A DNA stretch of 64,000 nucleotides from Desmodus rotundus. Lineage: Eukaryota > Chordata > Mammalia > Chiroptera > Phyllostomidae. The stretch is taken from positions 20,395,735 to 20,459,734 of the forward strand of contig NC_071396.1 of the NCBI RefSeq assembly GCF_022682495.2. Reading direction: 5' to 3'. Shown piece by piece: positions 59,560-64,000 of the stretch. Position 1 is the first letter of the stretch; every line of letters starts with the position of its first letter. The translations under genes and the position numbers were made by a program. The notes under the pieces are model-generated. The model did no database searches. It was given only the letters and a program-made list of their open reading frames with translations, and was not told the origin of the DNA.

Positions 59560-61570
59560 ACGCGAAGCTATAACGAATGCAGCGAACACCCTTGTACATG
59601 TGGGCGCCAACAGCACGAGTTTCTAGACGTGGAATCGAGTGGTTAACGGCCATTTAGAATTCAATAGACACTGTCAAACTGCCCACAGAGTGATTGCGCC
59701 CCTTCATCCTCCACGACAGCACACGCGAGGGCCCGGTTCTGCCCGCCTTCGCTTACACGGGGCCTCCAAACAACGTGTAAGAGCCACGGCTGTCCTCCCC
59801 GAGCTGGCGGACAGAGGAGCAGGGCTCATACCTGTGAGAACTTTCTCAATACGTGGCAAGTCCATTCCGCATCCACGATGGTACCTTGGATGGGAACCGA
59901 GGTCAGGGAGGTGGGGGAAGGGTCGAAAGGGGATGGGGAGTGGCTTCAGCTGGCACAGGTGGTAAGCACCTGTTCTTCGCTTACAGCTGAAGAGCATCCG
60001 GCTGTCCACCTGAACCATAGCCTCTTCAGCCAGTCCCCCCGATGAGTATTGAGGTTGCTTCTGACCTTCAGCCAGTTATAAATGATGTGCTGTGCTGCCT
60101 GCAACGTGCAGTGGTCCACGCTTACCTGCGCATCTCCTAATGCGAATGCCTGTCGGCGAAGTGCGAGGCCAGAGCGGGTGTGCGTCTGCGACTTTGAGAG
60201 GCACCGCTCACAAAGTGCCCCACACCCAGCGACTCATTTACACCCCCAGCCGTGCACCGAAGTACCGCTTTGCTCACAGCTTTGCCGGCACAGGGGTTAC
60301 CAAGCCTTTCTAGTTCCTCAGGCGTCCATCTGACATGTAAGAAAATCAGATTTAATCCACATTTCTCTCAAATGAGTGACATCGAGCGTTTTTTCCATCT
60401 ATTTACAGCCATTTCCACTTTCCTTCCTATGAACTACCCATTACACGCTTGGCCCATTTTTGTACTGAGCTCTTGGTCATTCTTATGTAGATTTGGAAGC
60501 ACTTTATGAGATTGCTTAACTCTCTGTCTATATAAACTGCAAATATTTTCCCCAGTTGGTCAGTTTGTTATATTTCACTTTGCTTATGGTGGTTTTTATT
60601 TTTTTGCCAAGCAGTGGTCTTCCAACTTTTGAAAAAATATAGTTTAATTTATAATTTGTTACATTACAAAAATGTTAGACTTTGTATCATTGTAAGAAAG
60701 GCAACAAAACGAAGGTACTAAAAGAATTATCCCAGGTTTTGCCCTGGCCTGTGTGGCTCAGTTGGTTGGAGCATCATCCTGCGGACCAAGAGGTTGTGGG
60801 TTCGATTCCTGATCAGGACACATCCCCAGGTTGCAGGTTCGATTCCTGGTTAGGACGTGTATAAGAAGGCAACCAATCGATGTTTCTCTCTCTCTATTCC
60901 TCTTTCTCTAAAGCAACGAAAAAAAAACCGTTTTCAGGTGAGGATAAAAAAGAAAAAAAAAGGGTTATCCCATGTTTTTATCTAGTACTCATAAAATTTC
61001 TGGTTTTACACCAAAATTCCATTTGCATTTATGTAGGCTTAGAGTAGGAGGTATGAGTCAAATTTATTTTTTCTCCTAGATGGCTTCCCAGTTGTCTCAG
61101 CATCGCTTACGAAACAGTCCACCTTCCCTTCACTACGGGAGACACCACACGCGGCATCTGCCGAGGCCGTGCGTCTCAGGGCCCCTTCCGGATGTTCTGG
61201 GGTGTTTCTTTGTGCCGGTCACACGGGCGTCTGTAACACGTGCGGCTCCACACGGCTTTAACCCCCAGGCTTCCTGGCGGAGTTTAACCTGTAGTCACTA
61301 GTTCCCTGCACAACGCTCCTCCTTTTTTTCAGGGTTTTCTTCTCCGCTTCCTCAAACAAACCTTTTGGTGTCTTCGTCGGGACAGCATTAAATTCAGAAA
61401 TGAACGTAGGGAGGAGGCTTGACGTTTTTATGTTGTTGAGTCCAAGGAGAGTTTAACGTTCTCTTCCTAGCAGTCCTATAAAAGTTTGTTATGTTTATTA
61501 CCAGGGACTTAAAATGGTTTTTGTTGAGCTTGTAAATGGGCTCTTTTCGTTAACATTGTTGCTATGTGGT
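59560..61570 (-). repeat. Old LINE-1 (L1M/HAL1-like) 3' region, reverse, with nested SINE
   Basis: The plus strand shows the complement of old L1 3' sequence: 'GAACACCCTTGTACATGTGG', 'TTTCTAGACGTGGAATCGAG' and 'TGTCAAACTGCCCACAGAGT' near 59600-59690. After about 60110 a second, similar 3' segment follows ('GGGGTTACCAAGCCTTTCTA', 'TTGGCCCATTTTTGTACTGA' in parts, 'GCAAATATTTTCCCCAGTTG'). It continues beyond the nested Ves SINE with 'ATTAAATTCAGAAATGAACG' and 'GAGCTTGTAAATGGGCTCTT'. Two partial copies may lie head to tail. Boundaries are approximate. Confidence 0.65.
60741..60964 (+). mobile_element. Ves-type SINE, forward, nested in old LINE-1
   Basis: A full-length copy: GCCCTGGCCTGTGTGGCTCA, then GTTGGTTGGAGCATCATCCT, two B-box-like repeats (GTTCGATTCCTG, near 60800 and 60838), 'CGATGTTTCTCTCTCTCTAT', 'TTTCAGGTGAGGATAAAAAA' and the tail. 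It is flanked by TTATCCCAGGTTTT (60727-60740) and TTATCCCATGTTTT (60965-60978), a 13/14 target duplication. Confidence 0.95.
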
Positions 61571-63360
61571 TGGTGCCGCCACTATCAGCCTAAGGGGCCT
61601 AGGGCCAACCTCAAATGACCTCTTAGGGTCTCTCCACGCCCCCCAAACACGTGCTTCCCTCCCATAAATTCAGCGTGAATCCGTCACCCCTCTTGTGACC
61701 CTGTAACCTTCCGTCACTGAGCTGTTTTCCTTATAGATCAAGTAGCACGGCTCCTAGTTCTTTCCTTTACCTCCCAAGCAAAGAAATTGCCCTAAAGAAG
61801 GCAGGCCACTTATCAGAGGCCCAGAGTTTAGCTTAACGAGGCTCCAGCAAGGTCAGCGTTTGGAATAGCCCACTGATCCTCCCTGTTCCCCCTGGAGCTC
61901 TCTGGCACTGTCTCCTGTGCGAAGCGAGATGCGTCCCCAGCCCCTCCGTGGGGGACCGGCCAAGCTCTGCCCACCCTCCTCCGGCCTCTCCTTCTGTCCC
62001 AGCCAAGCGCTCTCCTGTGTTCTACCCCGAGGCTCACCAACTGCCCCGTGACGAATCTCTTTTCAGCTTAGGGACCATGCACCTCTTATTTTATTTGGAA
62101 TAATTAAGTATCATCTTCAAACATGCGCTTCCGAGAATGCCAGCCCCTGGGTTACAGGCAGTGGGACGCGGGCTCTATGACTCACTCTGCCAGGAGACAC
62201 CCATGTTCCCTTGTTCCCTGCCCCGGGCATGTTAACGCTTTGAAGACCAAGAGGTTCTGCAGTAAAAAAGCACGCATTTCACAAACTGATCTGACCAATA
62301 CGGGCCCTGGCCGGGGGTGGGGCAGTCAATGTCCCCTTCCCACAGACTCGCTGCCCCAACCCCCAGCAGGCAGTTGGGGTGACCCTAAGAGATTGTGACC
62401 TCCACGCCATGCCAGGATGCACTCGGTAGGTACATGGATGGGGGAGGGCCCAAGGCCCCCACCGAAATGGCTGCCAAATGCGCCACAAGAGGCGAGACGA
62501 CAGGAATCTGCTAAGACCTGCGAGGCCGGGGCAGGCACCTCCCCTGCCTGACGGGTCCCCAGTGGTGTGAGACGTGCACCTGCCGGGCCGCCCTGCTGCA
62601 GGAGAAGGGAAGGGACGGGAGGGGTCCCTCTTTCTCCTCAGGGGGAAGGAAGCTCCTATGTGGGACAGAGGAAACACTAGGAAGCAGCTAGAAATATATG
62701 AAGAGGAAGAGGGAAGCCGAGGGGAAGGATGTGAGTCTTTGCTCTTGGAGCTGGTGGCTAGGACGGGTCTCCCCGTGCAAGGTGAAGCCGAGGCCTCTCA
62801 GGAGAGCAGCCGGCAGACATAGGAAGGTGGGACCTGCCCGGCCTGGGCACCGCCACGCCCAGGGGGTGCACAGCGCCCCATGGCCATCAGCAATCTCCCG
62901 CAGGTATTCAGGAGTTTGTGACTTACTCACGGGGACAGCTTGCTTCCTGGCACACTCCCTAAGACTCCCCCACAGCAGTAGCCTCGCTGCCCTCCTCCTG
63001 CTCCACGTACAAACACGTGACTCCCTCAAGAGAGACCAGACTACCCCTCACCTGGACCTGAGAGTCCACGCTGTGGTCACTCAGGTGACGTTTCCACCTG
63101 GCCCGCACTCGGGGTGGGAAGGCCATGACTCTGGGAGGGTAGGGGGTATGGGACAACGTCTGTCACCAAAGTGGCAGCAAAGACCAGCATATGGTGTCTG
63201 GCAGGAGAAGACTCACATTTCAGGCCTTAGGGTCTGATCAAGAGAAAGAGAAATATTTTGGGGACAAAAGTTGGTGTCTTCTGGGCAAAGCCAGAGCAGC
63301 TCTTGAATCTTTTTTCTATGCAGCGTTTCCCTGTAAAACACCCCAAACCACAAACTAACT

Positions 63361-63415
63361 AGTCAACCAACCAACCAACCACGTGAATCCACCAATCAAC
63401 CAACTAACCAACCCA
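63361..63415. repeat. Imperfect (AACC)n repeat
   Basis: AACC/AACT units are repeated with interruptions. Confidence 0.9.
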
Positions 63416-64000
63416 GTGAACGACAACCCTGAAACCCTGGCTCTATTTCTCTCTCCCTCTTTTCTGTTCCCGGGACAGAGCCTTGGGGGATGCTCAGGAA
63501 GCCGCTGCCGGCTCTGCACCCTGTTTGCCTCTCCACCTTGATTTCCCGCTCCTGGAGCTGCTGCCGGGTCTGGGACCCAGCTGTGGTTGGTGCCCCAGGG
63601 AGACAGCACATCGGCTGCGTCTGTTGCTGCTCCTGCACCCTGCCCTGGCTCCTACGACAGCACTGTCTGGTCTTCTTCCGCACCCACACACCAGGCTTGA
63701 ACACAAAGGCCCCTGTTCTCAGAGCGCTCAATCCACAGAGCCACGGTGACACGCTGTCCTGCTGCCCCTGTCACTTCCGGAGCAGCTTCTGTTCACGCTG
63801 TAGCTCCGCAGAGGGTGGTTTCTACCTTCCGTGGGGTCCCCGGAGGCTAGGTCTCCTGGCAGGGTGGCGCGTGCGAGGGCGTGCCTGGGCCAGGGTGGCT
63901 GCGTGGCCAGTGGCCTGCAGCATCATTCCCACAAAATGAGCCCACTACTTAGAGGGGAACATCGACGCAGAGAAAGGGGTCAGGGGGCTCCCCAGCCAGC

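Larger units (their letters stand above)
28546..64000 (-). other. SLC35F3: SLC35F3 intron (partial), repeat-rich
   Basis: This is the intron upstream of the exon at 28326-28545 and continues beyond the window. I looked for the preceding exon by its expected motifs (TWFATNWNFLFF, LYYVGHVCKS) and did not find it. Repeats recognised within the intron are listed separately. The stretches 28546-29950, 30200-33150, 35100-38750, 39000-42250, 42900-44000, 44250-47440, 52050-53650, 54400-56150 and 61600-64000 hold no gene or clearly nameable repeat that I can support beyond short simple-sequence runs. Confidence 0.7.

Noticed and set aside
1..64000. CRISPR arrays, operons, rRNA or canonical tRNA genes
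   Set aside because: None is present. The tRNA-like boxes found belong to SINEs, and the spaced repeats are microsatellites.

Overview
This is vertebrate nuclear DNA, most likely from a yangochiropteran bat. Coding sequence is sparse, exons are bounded by GT/AG splice sites, and there is one CpG island. Interspersed repeats dominate: at least five copies of a tRNA-derived SINE of the bat Ves type (body starting GCCCTGGCC/GGCCGG, GGTTCGATTCC box, pyrimidine-rich part before an A-rich tail), several LINE-1 pieces, MIR and L2 relics and three mariner fossils. Genus and species cannot be read from the window.

Two genes are supported, both on the minus strand. At the left edge is the first coding exon of COA6 (375-518), a mitochondrial cytochrome c oxidase assembly factor, inside a CpG island (about 400-1640). 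At 14769-28545 lie the last five coding exons of SLC35F3, a putative thiamine transporter. They join in frame to 287 residues, exactly what is needed to complete a 421-residue human-type protein from residue 135. The likely 3'UTR runs to about 13535. The order SLC35F3 then COA6 on one strand matches human 1q42.2 as I know it.

Layout in plus coordinates: 1-374 COA6 intron; 375-518 COA6 exon; 519-1640 CpG island promoter; 1641-13534 intergenic with L1, MIR, L2, mariner, Ves and AT-rich DNA; 13535-28545 3' part of SLC35F3; 28546-64000 a single SLC35F3 intron continuing beyond the window. The missing N-terminal exons were not found here.

No previously undescribed gene system is evident. The points most worth a second look are a pair of CTCF-like motifs facing each other across 350 bp, one of them inside a Ves SINE; a mariner inserted in a LINE-1 3' end with an intact TA duplication; a 2 kb repeat with target-site duplications; and a GC-rich minus-strand stretch with protein-like open frames at 33.2-34.6 kb that I could not identify.
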